DNA of 64,000 nt, taken from Apoderus coryli. Taxonomy: Eukaryota; Arthropoda; Insecta; Coleoptera; Attelabidae. Under the pieces are notes generated by a model, which made no database searches, had not been told where the DNA came from, and saw only the letters and a list, made by a program, of their open reading frames with translations. This document shows positions 11,035 to 22,667 of the stretch, in pieces (positions within the stretch are counted from its first letter, which is position 1; the number at the start of each line of letters is the position of its first letter). The stretch lies in the NCBI GenBank assembly GCA_911728435.2, contig OU452203.1, positions 16,265,651 through 16,329,650 on the forward strand, written 5' to 3'. The translations under genes and the position numbers were made by a program.

Positions 11035-11850
11035 ATGAGTAGATAAAATTTTCGGAGACTAGAAATCTCGTCTTGAATGAAGTTTATGGTCTCGTCTCGA
11101 TTGTCGAGGCAAGAAATCAATATACTCTTTCTTCAATGTCTTTCTCGGAATTTTTGAGTCTTGAATCTTACATTCATAATTTTTGTTGTGAGCATTGTGA
11201 CATTTTTTAAGTTCTCAAAAATAATTTTTCGTTAGGAATATCTATTTTTTTTCGTTCTTTTTTATTGAATCCTTCGAATTTGGTATTATAAATAAAAATT
11301 ATTTTATTTGTGTGTTGATAATTTTATTGCATTTAAAGTGAATTAGAAGTTTCGTTTAGATACTGCTACTTGTTTTACTTTAATTTTACTCTCAATTATA
11401 AGTTAAAGGTGTTAGTTGCAGCAACTAATATATCTATTTTGATTGATTTTGTATATTAAACACTAAAACATATTTTTTACCACTATCTAACCAATATGCA
11501 ACATTTTCAGAGTCTTAAAAAAATGCCAATTTTTCATTTGTAAAAGCAAAGCGTACTTTAAAAAAGTCTATATTTCTAGAAAACAATCGTCAATAACAAA
11601 TGTTAACAATTGTTTTCAATAAATTACGTTTTTTAAATAATAAAATAATGCACACCCGAAAATTTTATGCATTTTATTAAATCGATGATAAATGAATGTT
11701 CATTTCGAGATCGAGATTTCTCGAAAATAATTTCTCGATCAAAAAAGTCTCGAAGCTTTTTCTAGATCTTGTCTCGCAAAGAATTTTGCGGTATTGTCTC
11801 GATATCGCCAACAAATATCCAATTTCGAGAATCTCGTGAAACCCTATTTA
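11035..11850. mobile_element. Candidate non-autonomous DNA element with TCTCG/CGAGA subterminal repeats
   Basis: Two clusters of the 5-mer TCTCG or its complement flank this block: about 11040-11150 and about 11705-11845 (for example GATCGAGATTTCTCG and TTTCGAGAATCTCGTG). Read inward, the right boundary is TAGGGTTTCACGAGATTCTC. Short motifs repeated in both orientations just inside the ends are typical of hAT-like elements, where they bind transposase. I did not find a matching left terminal repeat or an 8-bp target duplication, so class and left boundary are inferred. Confidence 0.45.
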
Positions 11851-11879
11851 TCACTAATACTTTTATAAAAAGAAGGCAA

Positions 11880-12105
11880 CCCAATAATAGAACCAATTGG
11901 TAACTATCCCTATAGGACTCCCGACATTTTTACCGTCGGTCAAAGAGTCCAAACAAATCACTTCGTTTTATTAATTAATATTTTATTTGGTACACATATC
12001 ACTACTAGTTTAATAAAAAAAAACGGTTTTAGTGAAGCTCAATAATGATTTAATTAGATCGCATCTTACAAATGGTATAATGTAAACACAAACAATAGTT
12101 TTGAT
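11880..12105 (+). repeat. Dispersed repeat A, copy 2
   Basis: Contains GTCAAAGAGTCCAAACAAAT followed by CACTTCGTTTTATTAA. It aligns with 16405-16635 over its length, with mismatches and small gaps. It ends near the TAATGTAAACAC word that continues into a further segment only in the other copies. Confidence 0.8.
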
Positions 12106-12884
12106 ATAAAAGCAAGACAGACGTAAGACATACTACGGAAATATACTAATTGATTTAAAAATAAATCTACCGGCTCCCTTTTAAATTTAATTTAGCTAAT
12201 AATATATAATATGGGCTCATAGACACTATAGAGGTTATATATGTAATATCTGATAATCCATTATATCCCCATTTGCCATTCCCAGGTAGAGAAAATAAAT
12301 AATTCAGTCTCACTTCCAAAACCCGTCGTTCTAAGCTTATTACCGGTAATTGTCACACACAAAGTGAAACCACAATATGTAATTTTGAACATATAACCGG
12401 ACGTTTTACTAATGACATTACAACTGATGTATTATTTAAGTTGTTATGTAACTCAATCCTCATGCATATAGGTACATGTATTAGTGAATCCATAGTTTAA
12501 ATGAATATAGTTGTATAACAAATTAATGCGATAAAGATTTGTGTATAATTAAATAATATAGACGATTACTGATCACGAAATGATTTTCATAAAATGGAAC
12601 CTGATTTACGGGAATTAGCTTTCTTCCTTATTCATATCTTGATTACTTTTTGGATAGTACCTACCTACGCAAGGTTCTACTTCTACTAATTTAAGAATGT
12701 TGTTCGTTCATTAATTAAAGACTGTCCTGATATGATGCTCACACTTGAACCAGCATATACGAAAGAAGCAACGAGTTTTCCAATTAAGAAGTTCCATTTT
12801 AAATTGCCCGCTATTTTGTTAGTTATCAAAATAAGAGCTGTCATTTTTTGACACATGACAAGTAAAAACTACACCATTGATAAA
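12106..12884. other. No recognisable feature
   Basis: AT-rich, no supportable frame or repeat. Confidence 0.4.
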
Positions 12885-13025
12885 AATGGAAGGATACATG
12901 CCTTAAGAACCCATCGAAATTATTAAAATTCACTAATAAAAAATGGTGAAGCACCATCTCGGCATGATTCAAAAATTGGGGCTGTTTGGACAAAGTTATT
13001 GATGTGCAGAACCAAATTCAATTTA
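12885..13025 (+). pseudogene. Possible transposase N-terminal relic
   Basis: From the ATG at 12885 the frame reads MEGYMP*EPIEIIKIH, then shifts to KNGEAPSRHDSKIGG. Insect transposases of the superfamily often start 'M-E-x-Y-T-P-x-x-R-x-E-I-I-K-I-x-Y-x-N'. The match is short and broken, so this is a tentative call. Confidence 0.4.
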
Positions 13026-14455
13026 AAGTCAAAGAAACTCCCAAGTAGTTAGTAATAAATGATGGAGACATACTGTATAAATCTTCTAAAAACAAAATAC
13101 ATAACTTCTATGCGAAAATCTCCCCCTAACAGAAGTCTTAATAAAAATCAAACCGGCTATTTTTCCTTTTTACCGAAAACGAATAAATCAAAAAGGGTAA
13201 ATCGACCGTGAAAGGAAAGAAGACGGAAAGATCGTGTTGAAAAGAGAAAAACTCAACGTAAACGCTACACCGTTCGAATGGTGGTGTGTTGTTTCCCTGA
13301 TGCACTTGCTCGGAAAATTTCAAATTCAATCGGAAAATTATACTTAGTATCTTTATAGCGCATATAAGGGTGCTACAGATGTCTCCAATTTCCTACTTAA
13401 ACTTATAGCTGGATTGATTGGTATTTTTCTGGAAAAAGGGGGCCACCACAATGTTTGATGGTAAAACAAGAAATCTCTATAATAGTAAGATATTTTTTGA
13501 AAGTTAGGATTTGTGAACCCTCATGTCTTAAGTTTCAGGATTACATTAAATCAAGGGTAGACAATGATAAAATTTGTTTAATATTATTTAAGGATAATTA
13601 TATATCAGGTGGTTCAAGTTTAGCGGATTTGAAAATTGCATAAAAAAGAAAATTTTTGAAAAGTAGGTATAGTCCTCTACAAATTTTTAAAATTTCACCA
13701 TAGATGTTCTGACAAATTTCGATATTTATTTTTTTTAAATGAACTCCTCGGCAGATGTGAACCATATCGCTGTAAACAGTAAGGTTGATCGAATATATAT
13801 TTTAGTTAATGATAATGAAATGGTCAGGTTAGCAGTCAGGAGTTTTTATTTTTTTTTAAATTCCCCACGCCGTCAAAAAATTGTTTTTTGTATTTTTATT
13901 TGTAGGTATAGTTTAACTTTTTAAATGCCCAGAAAGGAAGCTTTCCAACATTCTTTCGATCAATACAACACATTGGTGGTAATTTGGTGCTATAGTTAAA
14001 TTTTATAGCGATGCTATTTTAGAACTTTTGCTAACATGCAACTCTATTCTTCTATCTAGGGTCGCGTCGAGCTGTTTTGGTGGTTGCTGATTGAAACTTT
14101 GATTAAGACAACAGAAACATGTTTTGGACAATATCCAATACGTTTTCTGATAGACTAACTGAAAATATCCAGCCAGTCAAAGTTTTGCACTTTCTGTTGG
14201 AGAAGATATAATTCTACTGTTTCGACTTCGATTCGTCTCTTCAGTTGTGGAACACCGCAAGACAGCGTTAATTTCTCTAATAAAAATCATGAACCGACTA
14301 AAATTAATCCGGAAGTCGGTATTCATCAAATAAATATACAAAACTTTTACTTAAAATGACAAAGTCAAAAATTAATTGGATGCGTCTCCTGCCAGCAAAT
14401 ATCAGAAGTGTATTTATCGTATTTCATTAAAAAAATTGTGGAAATGGGTTTCCGA
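13026..14455. other. No recognisable feature
   Basis: Open frames at 13138-13329 (-), 13455-13643 (+) and 13739-13924 (+) show no family similarity I can name. Confidence 0.35.
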
Positions 14456-14482
14456 CCACCCAACCAACCCAACCCAACCCAG
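14456..14482. repeat. Short (CCAAC)n simple repeat
   Basis: CCACCCAACCAACCCAACCC is a short imperfect run of CCAAC/CCCAA units. It is not the insect telomere motif TTAGG. Confidence 0.8.
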
Positions 14483-16189
14483 CTGCTACAAAAGATTACA
14501 CAACTGATCTCAGTTCAAAACATGCTGATACCTGAAGTTTCTCTTAGAGTTAAAAATGTTCCCCGTATATTTATTTCTTATTGAAAAAGAAAATTGAAAC
14601 TTTCACATAATCGTATTCTCTCGATCGTTTCAACTTGTCGTTTCCTCAATTTACTCCAGTAATAACGGTACGTTACATTACGCGTTACCTTAAACATTCA
14701 AATCTTGTTTGAATATTTAATGGCAGCAATGCATACATGATGTCAAAACGTTATTTGATGGCTTATACCTACTATTAAGTTTAAGTTGATACTAAGGTAA
14801 GGTAAGCTATATAGCTACAATAATAGCTAGCTGTCAGGAGGTAATTGATATTTACTCTTTGGGAGCTATTGAACGGTGGTAATTGGATGTCTATTTACAG
14901 GACTATTAGTGTTCGCCTACGTTATTTCTCAAAACAATAGAGCCTTTGCCTTAAATTTTAATAACTCATTTCTTTCTTTTTTACTCGCAAATTATGAATT
15001 AAGGAAAGAAGTATCAAGTTTTTCAGTCGAGCAACTATTCGCTCTAGTGAATTTTAATTAAGACCTTCAGAAAACAGAGAATGTTAAATGACGTGAGATT
15101 ATAGCTGATGTATAGAATATTGAAAAGCTAGTTGGGTCCGTAAAAATACCTGAAGGAAGCTTTATGAACTGTACCTGTACTGTATCCTGTAATTTTATAG
15201 AATAAGTCTGGCATGGAACTATGTAACAAGCAGCTGGACATAAAACTTTCTAAGAAAGTTCTGGACAGAATGTAGTAGAATAGTCTAAATAAACCGGCTT
15301 GAATACTTCTTGGTCTTGAAGAAGCTGTCAAGTTTTCTTATCTGTAAGATCAGCAATTACTAAAAACGGATTTAAACTAAGTATTAATAGCTACACTTGT
15401 TTTATGCGAATCAACAGAATCACTACCGCACTCCTAGAATAGAGCCACTAGAAGTTTTCCTACTCTGTTGTAACTTGTAGTGGGCGAGCTGCTGGAGTCT
15501 AGAGCGTGAAAGAGTTGAGCTGGTGATCTGGTCATACTGTCGGAAGAGTAGCAGATTTTGGGAATGATTTTTTATCTGGACGCGTCTGTTTGATAATAAT
15601 TGAAGCTGATGGGGTCAGTATATGGCGTCATGTCCGACCAATATATAGTGAAGCTCTATCAACACGGCGCATTAAGCCAATGTACAATTAACTACAAGCA
15701 ATTCGTAAGAAATTAATTGTTTTCAAACGAATTTTGTTTGTCAAAACAACTTCTGGATGTCAAAAATAGACTACTTCGTTGATTTATATGCTAGTTTTAA
15801 TTATGAAAAATACTATACTGGGTATTCAGTATTTTTCTATTCTATTATCAATATAATCAAACTATAATAGCTTCAGCAGTTTTGAGAAAAATAGTTTTGT
15901 TGGTAACAATGATTTTTTCCCACAAACTTGCAATTTAAGAAAAATCAAAATCAATTAAATCGTTCCGTATTGAGGTATAGAGAACTCGTATGAAAGTCTA
16001 TCTCATTTTTCATACGTAATTCAAAAATGTGATAAATATATTGCATTCCGTTTAAAAAAACATAACTTTTCTGTATATTTGAAATTATTTTAACAGTATT
16101 GTTTGCTAACAATTTTTTTTTACAAAACCGTGCAATTTAACTTGCACTGAGTTGTGTCCAAGAAAGTAATTTAAAGGGTAAGAGAAATT
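14483..16189. other. No recognisable feature
   Basis: Frames at 14876-15061 (+) and 15128-15331 (-) are unassigned. No TIR or LINE tail seen. Confidence 0.35.
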
Positions 16190-16275
16190 GTCGGTATTGG
16201 ACAAATAAAATACAATCTAAATTTCAACCAACGTTTCGTTTACTCTACGCAACCTTCTTCAGGACCTATACAATC
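16190..16275 (-). ncRNA. Hammerhead-ribozyme-like motif of a Penelope-like element, degraded
   Basis: On the minus strand CTGAAGA (16262-16256) and GAAA (16237-16234) are 18 bases apart, as in the CUGANGA-stem II-GAAA core. The sequence beyond GAAA (CGTTGGTTGAAATTTAGATT then GTATTTTATTTGTCC) aligns with the same flank of the motif at 50905-50960, so the two are copies of one family. Stem II pairs only partly and stem III is not convincing, so activity is unlikely. Confidence 0.45.
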
Positions 16276-16404
16276 AGATAGAGAATAAAATTAATACACT
16301 ACAGTCGCATATAGGAAATCAGTCAACTAATTACCTTATTTAGTAATTAAAACAACCAATACAGAAACATCACAATAACCTTGTATGTAAACAGTTTCAC
16401 GTCC

Positions 16405-16700
16405 CAAAAAATAGAACCAGTTAGTATCCCTATAGGAATCCCACCATTTTTACCCAAAGGTCAAAGAGTCCAAACAAATCACTTTGTTTTATTAACTAAA
16501 ATGTTTTCCGGTATTGTAAATTTATACACACTTTTCATTACCAGTTTTATAAAAAAAAAACTCTTTTAATTAAGCTCAATAAGCACTGATTTAATAAGAC
16601 CGCGTCTTACAATGTAATAATGTAAACACGGAAAAATTGACTGGAACTCGACGTTGCCAAATATACTGTTTCATGGCTTATCTAAAGAAAGCTGTGATAC
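16405..16700 (+). repeat. Dispersed repeat A, most complete copy
   Basis: It combines the 5' part shared with 11880-12105 (GGTCAAAGAGTCCAAACAAA) and the 3' part shared with 29697-29812 and 1293-1365 (TTGCCAAATATACTGTTTCA). An open frame (16381-16569) covers part of it, but the frame is not conserved in the other copy. Confidence 0.8.
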
Positions 16701-17588
16701 AACCCTGATGTATTTTTCTTTTACTTACAAGACGCTGTAGTACTTTAAATCTATTGTGTGAAGAGTTCTTTTGTTTATATTAAAAACTGAAAAGTGGTAA
16801 TGGTTATCATGACGTTTTAGTTGGCAGTGGATTGTAAATTGTAAAATCCATAATAGCCGAATTAGTATTCAAGAAAAGCAAAAAATCGGAAATATATAAT
16901 ATACTAATAACTTTGAAAACGGCATCCTTTCTGCAATATTGCCGCAGGAGTCTTCTTTCACAACAATGATCTTTTAGCGGTGTTCTTGGTGAATACATAC
17001 ATAATAAATTCTACCCTTCAATATTTGAAACAAAAGAATATTTTAAGATAAAAAAATCCACAAAACCAAGCCAAGTCCGAATAACTTTCAATAGCCGTTG
17101 GCAACAAATAAAATATACATGTAATATTTTTGGGGCGAGGATAGCAATATCTATTTTTATTAAATTTAATATGGAAATGGCTGATATTTATGTGATATAA
17201 ATAATAATATTTATTTGCAAATAAAAATCAAAATATGCATACAATATCAGAATTAGTGGAGACAAACATTTGAGAAACAAATATCTCCTTATAAATAATT
17301 AATATTAAATTTTCTAATCGAATCAAAATGCTCGCATTTAGCAAAAACGCTGATGCGCTTGTGCGCAAAAAGAGTATCGCGCTTATAAATATATTTTGTT
17401 ATACAGCTCGTGTAGTTTCATATTAAAAAAGAGTATATTCTCATCACTTCATAATATTTGCAAATAATGTAAAATACCGAATAAATGATCACTTTATATA
17501 ATTCAATATAGCCACTCTAATTGACTTAAAAAAATATCAAATATTAAATAAAGCGTTTACTATAACTTAACAAAAAAAAATTGTTATA
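16701..17588. other. No recognisable feature
   Basis: AT-rich. The frame at 16807-16998 (-) is unassigned. Confidence 0.4.
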
Positions 17589-17995
17589 TCAATTCAACAA
17601 GGTAGGATTATTTTCCTTTAGCCACCTTGTTATTTTATACCTAAAATACCCACGCGAGATACATAACCGTAGCTCATTTGGCAACAAATTGAACAGCTTA
17701 TGTCCGACCACGAGAAACATTCTCTGTCCAATAGACCTCCTTGCTCGGGGAATACGCACATTGTGGAGTGATCTTTGCCTTGTTAAATGACGGTATTCCG
17801 GTAAATTCAAAAATAATTTGTGTTTGTTTAGGTGTACTATAGAACATTTATAAAATATTTCCTTGATGGTCAAGACGCTACAATGTCCAAACAATGTGGC
17901 GGTAGGAAATCTAATGTCCAATTTAAAAATTATCTACAATATCCTCTTCTGTGTTAAGATCCGCCCCACCCAATTATACCATAGAATAATAATTA
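17589..17995 (-). pseudogene. LINE ORF2 C-terminal fragment
   Basis: A 110-codon minus-strand frame (17921-17589) ends ARRSIGQRMFLVVGHKLFNL followed by LPNELRLCISRGYFRYKITR and WLKENNPTLLN*. This is the typical LINE tail: a strand ending in 'S-x-x-Q', the 'K-x-F-N-x-L-P' block and the terminal 'F-K-x-x-I-x-x-W-L' helix. Upstream to 17995 broken frames give YGIIGWGGS and ILTQKRIL, the 'Y-G-x-x-x-W-G-G' and 'Q-K-R-x-L-R' blocks. The C-terminal part is intact, while the junction near 17940-17980 is frameshifted. Clade not resolved. Confidence 0.85.
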
Positions 17996-19271
17996 TATTT
18001 TAAAGCTACATAGTTTAAAGTCTACCCTGTTTTTCAGCGATATTATCACTTCCATAAAAAGTAACATTTATATAGCTACAGCTATCATTTTGATTTTAGT
18101 GCAGCGAGTTCACTAATACACTTTTCATTCTAAATAGCATGTAATATAAAAGTTTTGTATTCACTAAGCTGTTGTGACACATAAATGTTATTTTATAGTT
18201 TAATTAAATCGGAGACCCGGTAAAACGGTAATTTTAGACGTCAACTAATAGCGACCCGTTCATTCTTAATTAGTTTTAGTGTTATAAAACATTCTTTATA
18301 TTGGTACTTAAAATTATTTTGCACATGCGAATTTGGAAAATACGACGTTGTACAAAATGGAGAAGTGAGACAGCGTTATCAACATCACCTTGAGATATTT
18401 TGTCTCTAGAATGAAATCTTAGTGCAAGGCAATGCTCAATAACCATAGTTAAAAGGTTTGAGAATCTTTAAGTATTTAATGACCTGTTATAGCCATTACT
18501 TGCAATTTGGAACCGAGACATAAACAAAAACTTTTACATTGTCTCAAAGTTAACTTAAAACGACTAGGGCCATCCTCTGCCAAAAAATCACCACTAAATA
18601 ATAAAAACAATAATAATTAACAAAAATAATGAACAATAAAGATTTTTTGTTTGTATTCTTATTTCTTTTAATATCAAATCTGGCGTTTTCTTTTGCGTCT
18701 AGGGATAGCGAAAAACCACCGTTTGATTAAACTCATTTTTTTTTGTGTAAAACAAAAGGCAAGAAAATTACACAAAAGTATCCGGAAAACTTCCCCAAGT
18801 TCACACAGCATGGAATCCTCATATGAATGGGAAGCTATATTACCGACTATGTAAGCAAAACTTGGTTGTAGCATTTCTTTTCCTCTTTCGTTTTTGTCGA
18901 AAGTTTCGCGTCAACGGACGCATGGCTCTTTAAGTAACTTTTTTCTTTTTATAACAGACAGATTCTTTTTGTGAAAACAATGTAACTTGATACCTAATAT
19001 TATCTATGGTTTTGAGTATATTTTAATTTTGGGTGTCACCAAAAAGAAGAATGTTTTCTTATCTTTAACTTAACTTTTGGTTTGGGTGTTCTAAAAATTT
19101 GATGTGGATTTTTTTTAGTTGTTCGATAGTTCAACACTTCAAACCCAAAAAATCCAAAATTTTCAAAAAGTAAGGTCTCAAATGCAATTTAGGGAAACGG
19201 TTACTACTTGTATGAAAAACAGAGGGAAACATTGCATGTTTTACACGTTACTGCCCAGGATATCTACATTT
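17996..19271. other. No recognisable feature
   Basis: AT-rich; the 18674-18874 (-) frame has no similarity I can name. Confidence 0.4.
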
Positions 19272-19478
19272 TCAACGAGTTTTCTGAGCTTCCGTCATAT
19301 TTATTGGCATATGTTTTGCATGTTTTCTTCTGGAGCTACGATCTGGAAGTGACCTTACTCTTCTTCGTTTTCGATTTCGATCGTCACCACTCTCAGAGTT
19401 AGAACAATCACTGTCATACGACTTAGCAGTCGCAAGCAAATCCCTCGCTATAGAAACAGACATGTTAAAGATCATCAT
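19272..19478 (-). CDS. Short basic Ser/Arg-rich open frame of unknown origin
   Basis: The 68-codon frame starts MMIFNMSVSIARDLLATAKS and runs through an acidic Ser/Asp stretch (YDSDCSNSESGDDRN) into a strongly basic one (RKRRRVRSLPDRSSRRKHAK), ending TEAQKTR*. The Ser/Asp-then-Arg composition is unlike the AT-driven random frames around it. It could be the N-terminal part of a DNA-transposon protein or a host exon. I cannot name a family, and neither end shows a convincing splice site. Confidence 0.35.
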   Translation of the reverse strand: MMIFNMSVSIARDLLATAKSYDSDCSNSESGDDRNRKRRRVRSLPDRSSRRKHAKHMPINMTEAQKTR

Positions 19479-19499
19479 TTGACCGATGGAAGTGTCAGT

Positions 19500-19745
19500 G
19501 TAGTGCTAATCTCGTATACTAGCACAGGGCAATCTGCTCCGACCTAGGTACACCTTAAAGGACTAGCAACGGGTAACTCTCCACCAATAAGACAATCTAC
19601 TACAGAGCTCTGACCTTTACCCAATGTGGCATGTATCATGTATCCAATGACCCCCGGATATATTTGGGATCGAACTAGCACCTCACTAGTTTTAAGGGTA
19701 AACGTCGCCTGATAGAACCTTTACATTTCTCAACAGGAACGTTAG
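19500..19745 (-). repeat. Possible tRNA-related SINE fragment
   Basis: On the minus strand ACTAGTGAGGTGCTAGTTCG followed by ATCCC resembles a tRNA variable loop plus T-arm with a pol III B box (GTTCGATCCC). The surrounding segment is less AT-rich than its neighbours. No good A box is visible, and the T-stem pairs poorly. Confidence 0.35.
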
Positions 19746-20207
19746 TCGAAATTTCAAATAAGAATGTGTATAAAGGTCACTTACATTAGTCAAATAAATT
19801 TAATTAAAATATTTCATAGATTTTTAAAAATGTCTCATCTCATTTACTTAATTATTTTAGCATATTTTTACGCGACCATCATAACGTAAGGAGGTTTGTG
19901 TTATGTCTTTCTAATCTTAATGTAAAATTATATAAAAAAACCACAACTCGATATCCCTTTGGAATGTCAATACCGACCTCAGTCGTCCATAGGCGCACCC
20001 TTTTAACTTTTCATAACAATACATGCCCTGCAATATTTTGAAAATCCTTTATGTATTAACAATGAATGTTAAATGTATAACTGTTTTGTCATTTTAAAAA
20101 TATTTTTAAAAACAAATATTGTATTATGTCCTTACACTTGTCACAAAATAATTCCCGCTCCAAACGAAAACAAACGTGTTCCGCTCGTATCACTGGCATA
20201 CTGCATT
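19746..20207. other. No recognisable feature
   Basis: Nothing supportable seen. Confidence 0.4.
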
Positions 20208-20267
20208 ATGAAAAAAACTGTCTGTATAATATGTATAATGAAAAAAACTGTCTGTATAATATATATA
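20208..20267. repeat. 30-bp tandem duplication
   Basis: ATGAAAAAAACTGTCTGTAT starts at 20208 and again at 20238. The units differ only near their ends and lead into the following TA run. Confidence 0.9.
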
Positions 20268-20300
20268 TATAACTTAGTTGAATATCTTTGTTTGTTTATT

Positions 20301-20302
20301 TA

Positions 20303-20336
<34 letters not shown>
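20301..20336. repeat. (TA)n microsatellite
   Basis: Nearly pure TA dinucleotide run, preceded by a shorter TA run at 20258-20270. Confidence 0.95.
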
Positions 20337-20337
<1 letters not shown>

Positions 20338-20481
20338 CTACAAAGCAACCTAATACCGGCGATGTCTGATACAGTGACTGCAAAAAGTTTCATCCACTTG
20401 AGGTATTATTAAAAATTATTATGTAATTTGATAGATCTTCTTTCATTTTATTAATCTAAGAAAAACTATTGAACAAATCAT

Positions 20482-20700
20482 GGTTACCATATTTTGCCAC
20501 CGTGTTTTACTGTCGGACACAAAGTGTCTTGTTTAAATTCCACATTAAGTCTTCGCCATACCATATGGTGTCTATACAATTATATTTAGATTAATCTGAG
20601 AATATAACACGTTGCCAAAAATTATTTGCTTCATTCATATTGTATTTATTTGCAAATTCTAATCATTAACCCAACTTTTTCCAGTCACTATAGTTATTTT
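20482..20700 (-). pseudogene. Tc1-like transposase relic
   Basis: Minus-strand frames give RLEFANKYNMNEANNFWQRV and IFSD*SKYNCI (about 20668-20580), then VWRRLNVEFKQDTLCPTVKH and GGKIW (about 20560-20490). Tc1-type transposases have 'R-L-x-F-A-x-x-Y...F-W-x-x-V-I-F-S-D-E-S-K-F-N' around the first catalytic Asp and 'V-W-R-x-P-N-x-E...P-T-V-K-H-G-G-G' just after. The Glu of SDES is a stop and one or more frameshifts separate the blocks. Second and third acidic residues are not seen. Confidence 0.7.
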
Positions 20701-21589
20701 TATTACTGTCGGTATCCTTTGGCAGGCATGATTTATTATAGGTCTTATATACGAGGGAGAAATGTATCAAAAAAATTCTGCTGCATTCGATGCCCATTTC
20801 TAATGTAAAGAGGCATGGGAACGGATAGCCCCGGTAGAATCTTTAAATTTATATATTTTAAATTAAGTTTGGACAAACTATACTCAGAGGTAATAAATTT
20901 CTATTTAATTCTATCGATTCTGGGTTGTTCAGTGTCTATTTTCAAGATTCAAAATATAATATAGCCTTGCAAAACAACATTTCTCTCTCCACATATACTA
21001 TATTCTATATAAATTTATTTTATTATATGAATGGTAGTTTGCATAGAAATCAGACAGAAGTTGTGGTTGGAAAATGAAATTTAATTAAACTCTGATGGCA
21101 AAACTGGTTTTGCATTGTGAGAAAGTTCCAAACCAATTGTTATTCACTTCATAATATATAACTTACTTATTCGCTTTCTGTTCGTCGGGGTGGTTTAATT
21201 TTGATTGGCTTCAATGACAGTGCGAATAATAAGACAACTTTTCATCTTTTTTTTTTAGTCAGGTTTTCGTTGATTCAGGATAGCTTTAGAGTCCTACATT
21301 ATATTGTCAATAATCAACCTGTTAATCAAGAATGGAAAAAATCATGAATAATTATTAAATCCTGAGTTATGCTGTATCTGTAGACACTGTAATTATACGG
21401 GGTAAGAGTATTTCTTTGCGAGAGGTTGAAAAATTTGATGTCACAAAACCAAACCTACCCTGAACATGATTAATATAAGCTTATTTCTTTCACAATATGC
21501 CAGGGGATGTAAGATAGTGGTGGCGATATGTTGTATTCTCGTCATTAGGAGGTAAAAATGCCAACAACAAAAATTGAGACAAGGGGAAA
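20701..21589. other. No recognisable feature
   Basis: AT-rich. Possible outer parts of the Tc1 relic at its left end, not supported by a TIR. Confidence 0.35.
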
Positions 21590-21750
21590 GTCGCTCACCG
21601 CGCTGTTATAAAGTTCAGCAGAAAAAACAATGGTTTATAACTTTTGAAGCATGGTATGGAAGACGACCCTCGGCCTATTATTGCCGTGATGACTCTGGCA
21701 CTTGATAAAAAAATCGCAAAAAACATACTGGAAAACAAGTGTAAAATATG
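21590..21750 (+). pseudogene. mariner transposase N-terminal relic
   Basis: One plus frame reads AHRAVIKFSRKNNGL*, LLKHGMEDDPRPIIAVMTLA, LDKKIAKNILENKCKI. Mariner proteins start with 'E-H-R-x-V-I-K-F', then '...x-H-G-R-E-S-V-E-D-D-P-R-S-G-R-P' and 'I-x-K-V-x-x-I-I-L-E-N'. It is shortened, with one in-frame stop and probable internal deletion. No catalytic part follows. Confidence 0.6.
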
Positions 21751-22127
21751 CCATGTGTTTTATTTAACATACGTTTAAATAGTCAGCGCAATGCAACGTT
21801 TACTTTTGTTAAGGCTTCTTTGAAGGGAGACATTTTTAGTATATGTCACAAATCGTCACTTTTTTCATTAAAGTAAATCCATTAGAAAAGAAAACAGATT
21901 TGTGTGTTATTCTTGTGGAATCTACTCGCTTCAAGAACATACCAACTAACAATACTCGGCTGCCAGACTCTTTTTGAAATTATCGCTATCCTACACCTCG
22001 TACTCATTATTTACGCAATACCGTAATTAATCCGAAATCTATTTACACCCGATACAGGCTCAGATGCTTCATTAAACATAAACTATATTTCCCCAAGTTT
22101 ATTTTATTATATTTTATGTTATTTTTG

Positions 22128-22363
22128 CTAATAGTCCTCTTTCTAAGAAATAATTTGAGCCTAGTGAGAATGCCTGACACCTTCTAGATTACGAGCTATG
22201 ACCCATGATATATTAACATACATGGCTGATATTTTGTTTGAAACGACCCCCGTAGTCCCAGTTTTTTGGATTCTTTAATTTTTTTTCTAATAGTCCTCTT
22301 CCTGAGAAATAATTTGAGCCTAGTGAGAATGCCGGACACCTTCTGGGTTACGAGCTATAACCC
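22128..22363 (+). repeat. Direct repeat pair, about 78 bp each, 158 bp apart
   Basis: 22128-22205 and 22286-22363 share GAAATAATTTGAGCCTAGTG and then AGAATGCC-GACACCTTCT and TACGAGCTAT, with a handful of substitutions. The second copy is followed by the transposon-type end TATACAGGGTGCTTTAAAAC at about 22417. Confidence 0.85.
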
Positions 22364-22416
22364 TCGCTAAATTATAAAAGAAAACTGTATTTATTTGCAC
22401 TAAAATCTTAAAAATA

Positions 22417-22436
22417 TACAGGGTGCTTTAAAACGA
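22417..22436 (+). repeat. 'ATACAGGGTG' transposon end
   Basis: TATACAGGGTGCTTTAAAAC, followed by CGACGGCGACGCTTC. A matching opposite end was not located, so element length is unknown. Confidence 0.55.
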
Positions 22437-22667
22437 CGGCGACGCTTCTAAAAAATGAATTGGATTATATTACAAGATTGAAGTGGTTGGCTCATTTAAA
22501 ATTGAGTTATAAAAAGTTCCGAAAAATATGCAGCCGAGAAAGTATATATGGCGGTTCAGATAAAACGCAAGACTGCACGGTCTTCAAGTATTTAGCTGGT
22601 GTTCGTCTTGCTTTTTGTTGTAATTTAATGTATATACACTACAGTAATTGTTTCCTTTCTGTTACAG

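Noticed and set aside
14456..14482. Possible telomere-like repeat
   Set aside because: The unit is CCAAC/CCCAA, not the insect TTAGG repeat, and the run is under 30 bp.
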